From: Paracoccus saliphilus
GTDB lineage: Bacteria > Pseudomonadota > Alphaproteobacteria > Rhodobacterales > Rhodobacteraceae
DNA: 32,477 nucleotides
NCBI GenBank assembly: GCA_003255745.1
Contig: QKYL01000008.1
Location: 1 to 32,477 of the forward strand
Direction: 5' to 3'
Made by a program: the position numbers and the translations under genes. The notes below the pieces were generated by a model that saw nothing but the letters and a program-made list of their open reading frames with translations, was not told the DNA's origin and did no database searches. Positions 24,033 to 32,169 of this stretch are shown one piece after another (positions within the stretch are counted from its first letter, which is position 1; the number at the start of each line of letters is the position of its first letter).

Positions 24033-25316
24033 TCAGTTCTCGAAGCTGTCCGACTCGATGTTCTCGAGGTAAGACGCGTCGAGCCCCTTGATCCAGTCCA
24101 GCGAGTTCTCACCCACCGGCGGCAGAAGCTGCGCGCCGTCGTAGATGCGGATGTCCTCAAGCGTGGCGAAGGGATATTCGCCAGCCTGCACGCTGGTTCC
24201 CAGCAGCTGCGCCTCGACGCCCTGATTGTCCTCGCGCAGCGTGATCGGGCGGCCGAAGGCCTGGAACTCGAGCTCCTCGAAGGCGGCCAGAAGCTGCTCT
24301 TCGGTCGGCCACTCGACGTCGTTTTCGTCGATGGCCTTCTCGTAGGCCGACTTCATCGCCTCCAGTGCCTGCGCCGCGTGGAAGACTGAATAGATCGGGA
24401 TGCTGCCCGTGGTTTCGCGGAACTCGGTGATGAAGGCCTGGAAGTCCTCGTCGTCGCGCTGCTCGGGATGCAGGAAGTAGTGGTCCCCGCGCGCGCCGAC
24501 GATATGTCCGGCGGGCAGGCTGGAGCCGAGCCGTTCGAGCGAGCTTTCCGCCAGCGGCAGCACGAAGGTCGTGTTGTTCATTAGCCCGCGCTGGAAGGCC
24601 TGCTGAACGAACGTGTCCAGATCGCCGCCCCAGGAGGTGGACAGGATCACGTCCGGCGACAGCGCCTGCAGGCGCGAGATCTCGGCCGAGTAGTCCGGCG
24701 CGCCGAAGGCGGGAAAGAACTCGCCCACGATCTCGACGTCCGGTTTGAGCACGCGCAGCGCGTTCGAGAAGATGTCCCAGCTGTCCCGGCCCCAAGCATA
24801 GTCCTGGTTCACGACCGCGATGGTCTGGAAGTCGGGTTTCGTCTCGAGCAGGTAGAGGACCGTCGCCATCATCTCGGCGGTGGCGTTGGCCTGGGTGCGG
24901 AAGACGTAGTCGTAATCCGCTTCTTCAAAGATGCGCTGCGTGCCGCAATCCCACATCAGGTTGGGCACCTGCAGATCCTCCGCCAGCGGCGCGAGGGTCT
25001 GGCAGTTGCCCGACGAGATCGAGGCCATCATCACCTCGGCCTCGGCGGCGACGCGACGGAACTCACTGGTCAGCGCCTCGGCGCCCGCACCCTCGTCGAT
25101 GTAGGTCACGCGGACGGGCACGCCGTTGATCCCGCCGTCCTCGTTCAGCTTGCGCACGAGGATCTCCATGCCCTCACGCGCCGGAACCCCGAAAACCGAG
25201 GCGGGACCTGTGAGGAAGGTCGTCATCCCGACCTGCAATTCGAATGGCTTGTCCTGCGCGAACGCGGAAAGCGGCAGCATCGCGCAGAGTGCGGTCGTGG
25301 CTAGAAAGCGTTTCAT
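24033..25316 (-). CDS. Periplasmic substrate-binding protein, Liv type (system 2)
   Basis: This 427-residue exported binding protein has a signal peptide of about 20 residues ending SAFA before QDKPFELQVG. The typical FLTGPASVFGVPAREGMEILVRKLNEDGGING and DEGAGAEALTSEFRRVAAE follow, then a two-lobe fold with VVNQDYAWGRDSWDIF. It is longer than most LivK proteins (about 370-400) and only distantly like the binding protein at 9831, so the two importers should bind different ligands. It lies 25 bases after the cyclase gene, so both are made together and both act in the periplasm. The ligand is unknown; an organic acid or an aromatic/cyclic acid would suit the neighbours. Confidence 0.92.
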   Translation of the reverse strand: MKRFLATTALCAMLPLSAFAQDKPFELQVGMTTFLTGPASVFGVPAREGMEILVRKLNEDGGINGVPVRVTYIDEGAGAEALTSEFRRVAAEAEVMMASISSGNCQTLAPLAEDLQVPNLMWDCGTQRIFEEADYDYVFRTQANATAEMMATVLYLLETKPDFQTIAVVNQDYAWGRDSWDIFSNALRVLKPDVEIVGEFFPAFGAPDYSAEISRLQALSPDVILSTSWGGDLDTFVQQAFQRGLMNNTTFVLPLAESSLERLGSSLPAGHIVGARGDHYFLHPEQRDDEDFQAFITEFRETTGSIPIYSVFHAAQALEAMKSAYEKAIDENDVEWPTEEQLLAAFEELEFQAFGRPITLREDNQGVEAQLLGTSVQAGEYPFATLEDIRIYDGAQLLPPVGENSLDWIKGLDASYLENIESDSFEN

Positions 25317-25341
25317 TCTGTCCTCCCTTGGATGATGTCGC

Positions 25342-26343
25342 TCAGCGGATGGCGATCGGGTTGATCATCATCTGCACCGCGCCCTTGACCCGTGCCTGGC
25401 CCAGCACGAACATGAACTCGTTGACGCCATCGGCGGCCAGTTCGCGCGTGTCCATGTTCTCCAGGATGTAGATGCCGTTATGCGCCTGCAGGATCTGGTG
25501 GGCGCGGAACGCCTCGCCTTCGGTTTCCGCGGGAACGACCTCCATGCCCCACGTGTCGGCGCCGACGGCCATCACGCCGATCTCGGCCAGATATTCGGCG
25601 CCGGTGACGCCCAGTCCGGGCTCGGCCGCGGCGTAACGCGCGGGATCGGCGGTCTCGCCGTCCAGCAGGTTCAGCCAGTTCGAGTGGAACAGCACCACGT
25701 CCCCCTCGCGGATCTCGACACCTTGCGCCTCGGCTGCCGCGCGGACGTCATCGGCGGTATAGGCGACGCCTTCCGCGACCATGTCGGTGTCGAAATGGCG
25801 GGTCATGTCCAGCAGCACGCCGCGCCCGACCAAGCCCGGAAGCTTGTCCAGCCCTAGTTCGGTCAGTCCCGAGGCAGGAGCAAAATCGCCGTAGCGGCGA
25901 CCGCCGTAATAGACGTGGTCCTCGCCCGAATGGCCCAGGCCGTCGATCTGCGGACCGATCCCAAGCCAGCCCATGAAGATGTCGTCGTTGTAAGTGAAGG
26001 CATTCTCGCCCAGACCCGAATTGCCGTTCTGCCCGGGTTGGAGTACGGTTACCGACATGCTGCGCGGCGGAAAGGCCGGGGTGTCCGGCCCGACCACGAT
26101 GCCGAGGCTGTAGACCTTGCCCTCGGTCACCAGCGCAGCGGCCTCCTTGGTGCGGTCGGGCGTCATGTGATTGGCCGCGCCCAGCTGGTCATCGGCGCCC
26201 CATCGCGATTGCGTCCAGGCGGGCGCCTCTTCGGCCTGCTGCGCCATCGGCGCGGCAGGCAAGGCCAGCGCGGCTGCACCAAACGCAAGCGTGAACAAGC
26301 CGGGCCGCGCCGCGGATTTCTCCGAAGATGTCAGAATCCTCAT
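25342..26343 (-). CDS. Exported cyclase-family metal-dependent hydrolase
   Basis: This 333-residue protein is of the cyclase/kynurenine-formamidase family (PF04199). Residues 13-36 form a signal peptide (hydrophobic run then APMAQQ), so it should act in the periplasm. Family blocks are WTQSRWGADDQLGAANHMTP, GWLGIGPQIDGLGHSGEDHVYY and a GVLLDMTRHF/DVVLFHSNW core. In the metal site HxGTHxDxPxH the first His position reads Gln132, while Asp134 and His138 remain. It is the first gene of the operon, upstream of the second binding protein. A plausible job is to open a lactone, amide or ester ring outside the cytoplasm so the acid can be taken up. That is inference. Confidence 0.85.
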   Translation of the reverse strand: MRILTSSEKSAARPGLFTLAFGAAALALPAAPMAQQAEEAPAWTQSRWGADDQLGAANHMTPDRTKEAAALVTEGKVYSLGIVVGPDTPAFPPRSMSVTVLQPGQNGNSGLGENAFTYNDDIFMGWLGIGPQIDGLGHSGEDHVYYGGRRYGDFAPASGLTELGLDKLPGLVGRGVLLDMTRHFDTDMVAEGVAYTADDVRAAAEAQGVEIREGDVVLFHSNWLNLLDGETADPARYAAAEPGLGVTGAEYLAEIGVMAVGADTWGMEVVPAETEGEAFRAHQILQAHNGIYILENMDTRELAADGVNEFMFVLGQARVKGAVQMMINPIAIR

Positions 26344-26396
26344 AGCTTCCTCCCAGAGCTTGAGACAAGAAAAGGCTACGCGCCGGGGGAGGGTGC

Positions 26397-26409
26397 GACC
26401 AATATGGTC
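26397..26409. promoter_or_regulatory. Palindrome GACCA-ATA-TGGTC in divergent gap
   Basis: This is a perfect five-base-arm inverted repeat in the 185-base gap between the cyclase operon (leftward) and the alcohol dehydrogenase (rightward). It is a candidate operator for the nearby LysR or another regulator. Visual evidence only. Confidence 0.35.
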
Positions 26410-26423
26410 TGGCGATTCCGGTC

Positions 26424-26438
26424 ATAGCTTTACCTTAT
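26424..26438. promoter_or_regulatory. Candidate LysR box ATA-N9-TAT
   Basis: ATA (26424-26426) and TAT (26436-26438) form a dyad with exact T-N11-A spacing, the generic LysR-type recognition core. It lies 14 bases from the GACCA palindrome, in the same divergent gap. The second LysR gene is one gene away. Confidence 0.4.
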
Positions 26439-26528
26439 CACTGCACCGTGTAACGTGTCGCACGGGGATGATGCCGCTACTCTGCACGCCGCCACATGGT
26501 GGTGTCACGCGACAGGGGGGAGAACTTC

Positions 26529-27653
26529 ATGGAGATCACGGCAGCCGTACTTGAACTCGGCGGGATCGAGCACGGCTTCGAGCAGGCGCGGGCGCTGACC
26601 GTCCGTACTGTCACCCTTGACCTTCCGGGACCGGGCGAGGTGTTGATCCGGGTCGCGGCGGCAGGGGTGTGCCATTCGGACCTGTCGGTGATCAACGGAA
26701 CGCGGCCGCGGCCGGTGCCGATGGTTCTGGGGCACGAGGCCTCAGGCTTTGTCGAAGAGGTCGGGGCAGGGGTTCTGGACCTGGTTCCGGGCGATCATGT
26801 CGTGTGCATCTTCGCGCCGGGTTGCGGCAACTGCCTGATGTGCGCCGAGGGCCGGCCGGCCCTGTGCACCCGCGCCGCCGCCCATCACGGCAAGGGCGAA
26901 CTGATGACTGGTCATCGGCGGCTGTCGATGGACGGCCGCCCCGTGCACCACCATGTCGGCGTTTCGGCCTTTGCCACCCATGCGGTGCTGGCCCGCCCGT
27001 CGCTGGTCAAGGTCGAGGCCGACCTTCCGCCGCATCTCTCGGCGCTGTTCTCCTGCGCGATGCTGACCGGGGCGGGCGCGGTCTTTAATACGGCCAAAGT
27101 GACGCCGGGCAGCAAGGTCGCGGTCTTCGGGCTGGGGGGCGTCGGACTGTCGGCCATTCTCGGCGCGGCGGCGGCGGGTGCGGGCGAGATCATCGCCGTC
27201 GACCCGTTCGGTGCAAAGCTGCAGGCGGCGCTGGAGATGGGCGCGACGAGGGCGGTCAAGGCCGACCCGCACACGATCGAGGCGGTGCGCGAGCTGACGC
27301 AGGGCGGCGTCGACGTCGCCATCGAGGTTGCCGGTTCGGTGCAGGCGCTGGAGACGGCCTGGGGCTGCACTTGCCGGGGGGGGCTGACCGTGACGGCGGG
27401 CCTGCCGCATCCCGACGCGAGGATGCCGCTGAACGCCTTGCAGCTTGTCGCCGAGGAACGGACGCTGCGCGGCAGTTACATCGGCTCCTGCGTGCCGCAA
27501 CGCGACCTGCCGCGCATGTTCGCCCTTCACGCGCAGGGCAAGCTGCCGGTCGACAAGATGCTGACGCACCGGCTGAAGCTGGCCGAGATCAACCGCGCCA
27601 TGGACCGGCTGGACGATGGCAGCGCGATCCGACAGATCGTGGAATTCGACTGA
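26529..27653 (+). CDS. Zinc-dependent alcohol dehydrogenase (MDR)
   Basis: This is a 374-residue medium-chain dehydrogenase. Catalytic zinc ligands are Cys48 (GVCHSDL), His69 (GHEA) and Cys176. The structural zinc set is Cys99, 102, 105 and 113 (CX2CX2CX7C). The Rossmann loop is GLGGVG (201-206), with an acidic Asp225 that predicts NAD. It resembles class III or aryl/benzyl alcohol dehydrogenases. The ATG at 26529 has GGGGGGAG seven bases upstream. It is divergent from the cyclase operon and 14 bases ahead of LysR, so it is probably co-transcribed with the regulator. It would oxidise an alcohol to the aldehyde used by an enzyme such as the aldehyde dehydrogenase at 3345. Confidence 0.92.
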   Translation: MEITAAVLELGGIEHGFEQARALTVRTVTLDLPGPGEVLIRVAAAGVCHSDLSVINGTRPRPVPMVLGHEASGFVEEVGAGVLDLVPGDHVVCIFAPGCGNCLMCAEGRPALCTRAAAHHGKGELMTGHRRLSMDGRPVHHHVGVSAFATHAVLARPSLVKVEADLPPHLSALFSCAMLTGAGAVFNTAKVTPGSKVAVFGLGGVGLSAILGAAAAGAGEIIAVDPFGAKLQAALEMGATRAVKADPHTIEAVRELTQGGVDVAIEVAGSVQALETAWGCTCRGGLTVTAGLPHPDARMPLNALQLVAEERTLRGSYIGSCVPQRDLPRMFALHAQGKLPVDKMLTHRLKLAEINRAMDRLDDGSAIRQIVEFD

Positions 27654-27667
27654 GCGATCGGCGCGGC

Positions 27668-28597
27668 ATGGTGGACATCCGGCAGCTTCGCTACTTTTTG
27701 GCCATCGCCGAGGCGCGCTCGATCTCGGCCGCGGCGGTGGCCGTCGGTGTCGCCCAGCCCTCATTGTCCCAGCACATTCAGCGGATGGAAGAAGAGCTGG
27801 GGCTGAAGCTGGTCGATCGCTCGCCGCGGGGCTCGCTGCTGACGCAGGAGGGCCACGTTCTGGTCGAACATGCCCGGCGGATCTGCGACAGCCTCGACCG
27901 CTGCGTGGCGGACATGCGCGAGCTGGGGGGCGTGATCCGCGGCAAGGTCGGCTTCGGAATGCCGCCCTCGTGCTCGATGGTGCTGTCGGTCCCCTTGGCC
28001 GAGACGGTGCGCCTGGAACTGCCCGAGGTGCGGCTGCGCGCCGCCGAGGCGATGAGCGGCTACATCAAGAACTGGATCAAGGACGGCACGGTCGATATCG
28101 GCTTCCTCTATGATCTGACGGACGCCGAAAGTTTACGCGCGACCCATGTGATGAACGAAGAGCTGTTCTTCTATTCAGCCCCCGACGCTTGGCCCTTGCA
28201 GACGCCACCCGGTGCCCCGGTTGCCCTGCGCGATCTCCAGGACCTCGACATGATCCTGACCTCGCGCGGGCTTCGCCAGACCATCGAGAGCTATTGTCAG
28301 AAGCATGGCGTCACCCTGAACGTGGTGATCGAGATGGACGCGATGACGCAAATCAAGGAGCTGGTCGCACGGGGCTCGGGCTATACGATCTTCGCCCCGG
28401 TGGCGGCGCAGGACTATGTGCGGCGTGGCGAGCTGCTGCGCGCGCCGATCGTGCAGCCAACGATGCTGCGTCCCGTCTATCTCGTGTCGAACCCGGCGCG
28501 GGTGATGACACGTGCCTGCCGCTCGGTCGAGCAGGTGACGCTGGACGTGTCCCGCGAGCTTGTGCAGCGCGGCATCTGGGAGGCGCAGCTGGTCTAG
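27668..28597 (+). CDS. LysR-family regulator, NAC/CbbR-like (second copy)
   Basis: This 309-residue LysR regulator has an N-terminal helix-turn-helix (RQLRYFLAIAEARSISAAAV, then VAQPSLSQHIQRMEEELGL) and an effector domain. It shares long blocks with the LysR at 5673 (SMVLSVPLAETVR, VRLRAAEAMSG, ARGSGYTIFAP, RRGIW-like ends), so the two are paralogues. They probably sense related compounds. The ATG at 27668 gives MVDIRQL; GTG at the next codon is an alternative. It follows the alcohol dehydrogenase by 14 bases. Its TAG stop shares CTAG with the convergent MmgE/PrpD gene. Confidence 0.93.
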   Translation: MVDIRQLRYFLAIAEARSISAAAVAVGVAQPSLSQHIQRMEEELGLKLVDRSPRGSLLTQEGHVLVEHARRICDSLDRCVADMRELGGVIRGKVGFGMPPSCSMVLSVPLAETVRLELPEVRLRAAEAMSGYIKNWIKDGTVDIGFLYDLTDAESLRATHVMNEELFFYSAPDAWPLQTPPGAPVALRDLQDLDMILTSRGLRQTIESYCQKHGVTLNVVIEMDAMTQIKELVARGSGYTIFAPVAAQDYVRRGELLRAPIVQPTMLRPVYLVSNPARVMTRACRSVEQVTLDVSRELVQRGIWEAQLV

Positions 28598-29946
28598 CCG
28601 CGCCTGCGGATCAGCGCGCCAAGCTGCCTTGCGGAGACTGTCTCGGGCGCGTCGTAGATCCCGTCGGCAAGCTCTAGAAGCGGGCCGGCCTCATCGCGCA
28701 GAACCGCGCGGGCCTTCTGGCGCAGCCTGTCGCGCAGTGCTTCGGCCGGAATCGGGTGGGCGAGGTCGTGCCGGAAGGGCAGGGACCGGCCGTCGCGCAG
28801 GAAGACAGTCCCCTCTGCCTGCTGATCGCCGACGCTCGCATCGCCCAGAACCTCGACTCGCGCGGCGAGATTTGAAAGGCCGGCATCGGCGGCCAGCACG
28901 TCGGTATAGGTGCGGTCGTCGCCGGTCGCACGATCCGAAATTACCATTCCCGCGAGCCAGACGTAGCTGAACTTGACCTCCAGTCCAGTCGCCGGGCGTT
29001 TCACATCGCAGACCCGCAACCAGCGCGGCGCGGTTCGCAGCTCCAGCCGCGCAACATTGTCTGCCGTGAAGGAATGACGGGCCCGCAGGTCAAGTAAGCC
29101 CTCGATCATGGCGTGTAGGCCGTGGCAACAGGCGTGAAACTTGTAGCGGTTGCTCAGGAAACGGAATGAAAAGTCGCTCAAGTTTGTCACGTCAGACCGT
29201 AGTGCGGACAGATCGGGGTTGTCGGTATGGGTTTCGACGAATCCTTGCGGCCCGAAGACACCGTCCCTTGCCGTGCTGAAACCTACCTGCGCAAGCCGAA
29301 CCGCTTCGATCCCGTTGGCAGCGGCAAGACCAGCGTTCAGGGGCTTTCCCATGGTACCAAATTGTGACTTCAGCCCCGAGGCAAAGGTCGCACAAAGGCT
29401 AAGGGCGCGAAGCTGCGCCTCCGCATCGAGACCGGCAATTCGTCCTGCAGCCATAGTGGCGCCGAAGGCTCCTGCGGTAGCTGTCTGGTGGAAGCCGCAA
29501 TTGTAGTGGCTAACGCCAAGCACCATCCCGAGCCTGATGGCGCCCTCCGCTCCGACCAGGAAGGCGCTCGACATCTGCGCAACGCTGAGGTCGTCTTTTT
29601 CCGCCAGCGCCAGCACCGCCGGAAAGATCCCGACTGAAAGATGGCCTACATGGTCGAAATGCGTGTCATCAAAATCGAGAGCGTGAGAGATTGTGCCATT
29701 CGATAAAGCCGCAAGCCGAGGCGAGGCCATATCGCCCCCGAACAGACTTGCACATGCCAACGGCCCGCTTTCCGCCTCTGCATAAGTATGAATGATCTGT
29801 GCGACCGGCTCGTTCTTACCTGCGAGGCCGCAAATCAACCAATCGAATAAGGACTGCCGCGCCAGCCGCAGCGGCTTAGCGGGCAGTTGCTCGTATGGCA
29901 AGCTGGCCAGCGCAACGAGGAAATCAATTGGGCTATCTTCTGTCAT
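28594..29946 (-). CDS. MmgE/PrpD-family protein
   Basis: This 450-residue protein is of the MmgE/PrpD family: an all-helical domain with FDWLICGLAGK, NGTISHALDFDDTHFDHVGH and HYNCGFHQTATAGAFGATMA, then a C-terminal lid with KFHACCHGLHAMIEGLLDL. Known members are 2-methylcitrate dehydratase, cis-aconitate decarboxylase (which makes itaconate) and iminodisuccinate epimerase. In P. aeruginosa an MmgE/PrpD gene sits in the itaconate cluster, so its presence beside a C5 module fits. Which reaction it does cannot be read here. Its DNA looks poorer in GC than its neighbours, which hints at a separate origin. It is cytoplasmic and has no clear operon partner. Confidence 0.88.
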   Translation of the reverse strand: MTEDSPIDFLVALASLPYEQLPAKPLRLARQSLFDWLICGLAGKNEPVAQIIHTYAEAESGPLACASLFGGDMASPRLAALSNGTISHALDFDDTHFDHVGHLSVGIFPAVLALAEKDDLSVAQMSSAFLVGAEGAIRLGMVLGVSHYNCGFHQTATAGAFGATMAAGRIAGLDAEAQLRALSLCATFASGLKSQFGTMGKPLNAGLAAANGIEAVRLAQVGFSTARDGVFGPQGFVETHTDNPDLSALRSDVTNLSDFSFRFLSNRYKFHACCHGLHAMIEGLLDLRARHSFTADNVARLELRTAPRWLRVCDVKRPATGLEVKFSYVWLAGMVISDRATGDDRTYTDVLAADAGLSNLAARVEVLGDASVGDQQAEGTVFLRDGRSLPFRHDLAHPIPAEALRDRLRQKARAVLRDEAGPLLELADGIYDAPETVSARQLGALIRRRG

Positions 29947-30130
29947 CGGTGTGCTGCCATGGTGGTTTCTGCGACTATACTGTCGCGCGTTCTGAGATCA
30001 TTTCCCCAAGGCAGACCATCCGGAAATAGCTTTTTCTGAGGCGAGACATAGACGCTTGTTCTGACACAAGCCATGCAGGCCTCCTCCGCGCTGGCCCCGG
30101 AAGACCGCGCGCTGACCGAAGGAGAATGCC

Positions 30131-30890
30131 GTGACTGACCTTCCGACAGCCTTTCGATTAGACGGCCGCGTGGCGCTCGTCACTGGCGCCTCGAGCGCGC
30201 TTGGCGCGGAGTTCGCGCGTGGCCTCGCCGCGGCGGGGGCAAGGGTCGTCCTGGCCGCCCGCCGGCTCGCCGCCATGGAGGCGCTGGCCGCCGATTTGCC
30301 TGGCGCCGCAGTGGTCGCGCTCGACGTGACCGACCCCGACAGCGTGAGCGAGGCCGTTGCGCAGGCCGAGGCGCTGGCCGGCGCTCCGGTCGACCTGCTG
30401 GTGAACAACAGCGGCATTGCCGCGCCGGGCGCGGCCCTCCAGCAGACCGACGATGAATGGGCGCGGGTCATGGGCGTGAACCTCGACGGCGCGCGGCGCA
30501 TGTCGGTCGCGGTTGTCGGACGGCTGGTGGCGGCGGGGCGACCGGGAGCGATCATCAACGTCGCCTCGATCCTTGGCCTGCGACAGGGCGCGGGCGTGTC
30601 GGCCTATGCGACCTCGAAGGCGGCGCTGATCCAGCTGACGCGCCAGCACGCGCTGGAATGGGCGCGCCACGGCATCCGCGTGAACGCGCTGGCGCCGGGT
30701 TATGTGGAAACCGACCTCAACCGCGACTTCTTCGCGACCGAGGCCGGGCAGGCGCAGGTCCGCCGCATCCCGCAGCGCCGGCTCGGCCAAGCTTTCCGGG
30801 CCGCTCTTGCTGCTGGCCTCCGATGCGGGCAGCTTCATGACCGGCTCGGTCCTGGTCGCCGATGGCGGCCACATGCTTTCCGCCCTCTGA
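30131..30890 (+). pseudogene. SDR oxidoreductase with internal deletion/frameshift
   Basis: This is a short-chain dehydrogenase that starts at GTG (30131, with GAAGGAG six bases upstream). TGASSALG (18-25), NNSG at 92-95, Ser146, Tyr159 and Lys163 (AYATSK) are all intact. After Gln220 (RIPQRRLGQ) the frame leaves the family pattern. The expected C-terminus, LSGPLLLLASDAGSFMTGSV with GGH after it, resumes one base later at 30792. Family members have about three more residues (often PED) at this spot, so some eight bases appear lost. A protein read straight on would have a wrong tail after residue 220. The catalytic core is complete but the fold's end is not, so function is doubtful. Confidence 0.8.
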
Positions 30891-30912
30891 TCCCTGTCGC
30901 AAGAGGTTCACC

Positions 30913-31881
30913 ATGTCCGACTATGCAATCACTGCCGCCGCCCCCGGCGGGCCCGAGCAGTTCCGCCGCATCGAGATCGAGGCGCCTCGGCCCGGGCGCG
31001 GCGAGATTCGGCTGCGCCAGACGGCCGTTGGCCTGAACTTCATCGACGTCTACCACCGCAGTGGCACCTATCCTTGGCCGCAGCCGGCGGACCTGATCGT
31101 CGGCTCGGAAGGCGCGGGCAGGGTCGAGGCCATAGGCGAGGGCGTCACCGGCCTGAACGTGGGGGACCGCGTCGCCTACACACAGCCGATGGGCGCCTAT
31201 GCCTCGGTGCGGGTGATAGGTGCGGACCGGGTGGTGCCCGTCCCTGACGGCGTCAGCGACGAGGTCGCGGCAACGCTGATGCTGAAGGGGCTGACCGCGC
31301 ATTACCTGATCCATGACAGCCATCTCGTCCAGGCGGGCCAGATCGCGCTGGTCCATGCCGCGGCCGGCGGCGTCGGGCTGCTACTTGGCCAATGGCTGGC
31401 GGCGAAGGGCGTCACCGCCATCGGCACCGCCGGTGGCGAGGCGAAATGCGCGCTCGCGGCCAAGCACGGCTACGCCCATGTGATCGACTACGCCGCGCAG
31501 GATTTCCCGGCCGAGGTGGCCCGGCTGACCGAGGGCCGCGGCGTCGATGTGGTCTATGACGGAGTGGGCGAGGCAACCTGGCGAGGCTCGATGGCGGCGC
31601 TGGTTCGACGCGGCAGCTACGTCTGCTTTGGCCAGGCCTCGGGCGCGATCACCGGCTTCACCTTCGCCGATGTTGCTGCCAAGTCGGCCAAGTCGACGCG
31701 ACCGGTCTTGTTCCACTTCATCGCTGATCCGTCCGAGTTGCGCGACCGCGCCGCCGAACTCTTCGCAGCCGTGGCCCGCGGCGAGCTACACTCGGCCCCC
31801 CGCCAGAGCTTCCCGCTAACCGAGCCGCCAAGGCCCATGCCGCCCTGGAGGCCCGCAAGACGACTGGCGCGACCGTGCTGA
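30913..31881 (+). CDS. NADPH:quinone reductase-like MDR, late frameshift
   Basis: This zeta-crystallin/QOR-type medium-chain reductase lacks zinc ligands. It has GLNFIDVYHRSGTYP, VGSEGAGRVEAIGEGV and the cofactor loop AAAGGVG, followed by VYDGVGEATW. The ATG at 30913 has AAGAGG upstream; it starts 22 bases after the SDR remnant. The expected C-terminus, AKAHAALEARKTTGATVLIP with a stop at 31889, lies in another frame. One missing base next to 31824 explains the switch, and the read-on protein ends differently at 31881. Only the last 20 or so residues are altered. It may reduce an alkene or quinone of the pathway. Confidence 0.85.
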   Translation: MSDYAITAAAPGGPEQFRRIEIEAPRPGRGEIRLRQTAVGLNFIDVYHRSGTYPWPQPADLIVGSEGAGRVEAIGEGVTGLNVGDRVAYTQPMGAYASVRVIGADRVVPVPDGVSDEVAATLMLKGLTAHYLIHDSHLVQAGQIALVHAAAGGVGLLLGQWLAAKGVTAIGTAGGEAKCALAAKHGYAHVIDYAAQDFPAEVARLTEGRGVDVVYDGVGEATWRGSMAALVRRGSYVCFGQASGAITGFTFADVAAKSAKSTRPVLFHFIADPSELRDRAAELFAAVARGELHSAPRQSFPLTEPPRPMPPWRPARRLARPC

Positions 31882-31889
31882 TCCCCTAG

Positions 31890-32169
31890 GGGCGGGGCGC
31901 TAACCGCGCCTGCTTTCGTCGCGCCTTGGCCAACGGCGGTGGCTTGTCGCGGCCGTGAGATAGCTGCTTTGCTCGTGGCCACATAAGAGGGGCTTCACCG
32001 ATATGCTGTTGCAGACACTTACGAAGACCCCCAAACCCCCGTCGGTCTGGCCGATCGTGTCGCTTGGCACGAGGCGCAGGCGACATTGGCTAGCCCCGGC
32101 GGCGTCGGCGTCCCGAGGGCAGGAAGCGCCACAACTCAGCCCGGCGTCAATCTTTTAAACAGACGTAGG
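31890..32169. other. Intergenic stretch, no gene seen
   Basis: No coding sequence or RNA is recognised between the quinone reductase and the IS481-like element. Open frames here are short and lack ribosome sites and family patterns. Confidence 0.5.

Noticed and set aside
25342..26343. Calling the cyclase a kynurenine formamidase of tryptophan breakdown
   Set aside because: It has a signal peptide and an altered metal motif, and there are no other tryptophan-pathway genes nearby.
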